A stretch of 64,000 nt of DNA from Protonemura montana (taxonomy: Eukaryota; Arthropoda; Insecta; Plecoptera; Nemouridae). The position numbers and the translations under genes were made by a program. This document shows positions 63,401 through 64,000 of the stretch, piece after piece. The notes beneath the pieces are model-generated. The model saw nothing but the letters and a program-made list of their open reading frames with translations. It did not search any database and was not told where the DNA came from. Location of the stretch: assembly GCA_947568835.1 (NCBI GenBank), contig OX387602.1, forward strand, positions 1,954,570 through 2,018,569. Reading direction: 5' to 3'. Every line of letters starts with the position of its first letter. Positions within the stretch are counted from its first letter, which is position 1.

Positions 63401-64000
63401 TTTCGCGGGCCGGCAGCCTCCGCATGATCATGAAAGTGATTTATCATGTCGATATTGTATAATCCGCTTTTGTAGAATCTGGCTGTTTACAGCATCACCC
63501 CTGGCCTCTCCTCCCTCCCCCACCCAGCACTCACCCCACCCTACCGCACCATAGCACAACCCACCCCCATCAATGCACATAATATCGCAGTGTAGCCAGA
63601 GGCGGCAAGCCATTAGTACCAATGCATATGTCCATACAATTTCGCACTGATATATAACTCCAAGAGTATCTCGATTGGCAAAAAAAAAAGCTTCGGCGAG
63701 CAATTTGCTACAAATAATTGACAGTATTACTTAAAAAGAGTGTTGCGAGATGGATGAGGGTGTGGGGTTGGATTTCAAGGCGAAAAAAAGCTGTATGGAA
63801 TAATTTATCACTTACAGGAAAAACGACTTTGAAGATTGAGTAATACTGTTTCAGTTCTTAGTAATAAATATGTCAAAGCCCAAGTAAAAAAGGAAGAGAG
63901 AAATCTATGAAGAAATTGAATGATCATAAAATTTCAGAAGGAGGCAGACGCCGGTTAGAGGCATGATCGTTTCATCAGTAATCGATTATGTTGGACCGTG
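60432..64000. other. Non-coding stretch to the window end
   Basis: No gene is supported. The 26-bp duplication at 62931-62982 and a C-rich tract near 63500-63570 are the notable features. Short open frames are without motifs. The putative intron has not reached a recognisable acceptor and exon by 64000. Confidence 0.5.
62931..62982. repeat. 26-bp GC-rich tandem duplication
   Basis: Two adjacent 26-bp units (62931-62956 and 62957-62982) differ at one base and contain GCGCGAAGCTGGCCCGCGAG. Much richer in GC than the flanks. Confidence 0.9.

Larger units (their letters stand above)
16551..64000 (+). other. Putative long first intron, running past the window end
   Basis: From the donor at 16551 onward no recognisable coding exon was found on the plus strand. 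The sequence has the texture of a long intron: AT-rich, with microsatellites, small transposon remains and enhancer-like patches. The candidate recursive splice site at 37819/37820 supports one long plus-strand intron. If the exon call at 16460 is wrong, this entry fails with it. Confidence 0.4.

Overview
The window looks like gene-poor, intron-scale sequence from a metazoan nuclear genome, most likely an arthropod. It is moderately AT-rich, has no long open reading frames, carries eukaryotic splice signals, and holds scattered microsatellites, homopolymer runs and transposon remains. No operons, rRNA genes, CRISPR arrays or other prokaryotic features are visible. The organism call is inference: it rests on the splice-signal style (CTAAT branch points, a joined acceptor/donor) and on the type of transposon protein present.

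Layout. Positions 1-3023 hold nothing recognisable except a short hairpin. Positions 3024-6574 are a DNA transposon of about 3.55 kb with nearly identical terminal inverted repeats of about 570 bp. It encloses pieces of a protein with an HALSGCDT-type motif and a cysteine-rich tail. Positions 6575-15400 are non-coding with small palindromes. Positions 15400-16459 are rich in C, G and CpG, with GACGCC and GGTACC/GGTGCC micro-repeats; they look like a promoter and 5' UTR leading to a likely first coding exon at 16460-16550. That exon encodes a signal peptide and ends at a consensus splice donor.

The rest of the window (16551-64000) is best read as part of one very long first intron of that secreted or membrane-protein gene. 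It contains a foldback element with an embedded tRNA-like sequence (23461-23646), a Helitron-like 5' end (31949 onward), a candidate recursive splice site (37785-37826), and an enhancer-like block with a perfect palindrome (38500-38760). Farther on are two weak cryptic-exon candidates (44112-44152 and 55578-55633), a possible minus-strand Helitron 3' end (52072-52099), a possible retroposon tail (58249-58281), a four-copy array built on a 15-base core (60090-60431) and a 26-bp tandem repeat (62931-62982).

The most coherent story is a long-intron cell-surface or secreted gene: first exon, CpG-rich promoter, recursive splice point about 21 kb downstream and enhancer-like sequence nearby. The most unusual structures are the tRNA-like foldback element, the 60-kb repeat array, and the recurrence of GACGCC/GGCGTC micro-arrays through the window. 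Everything was read by eye without alignment or database searches.
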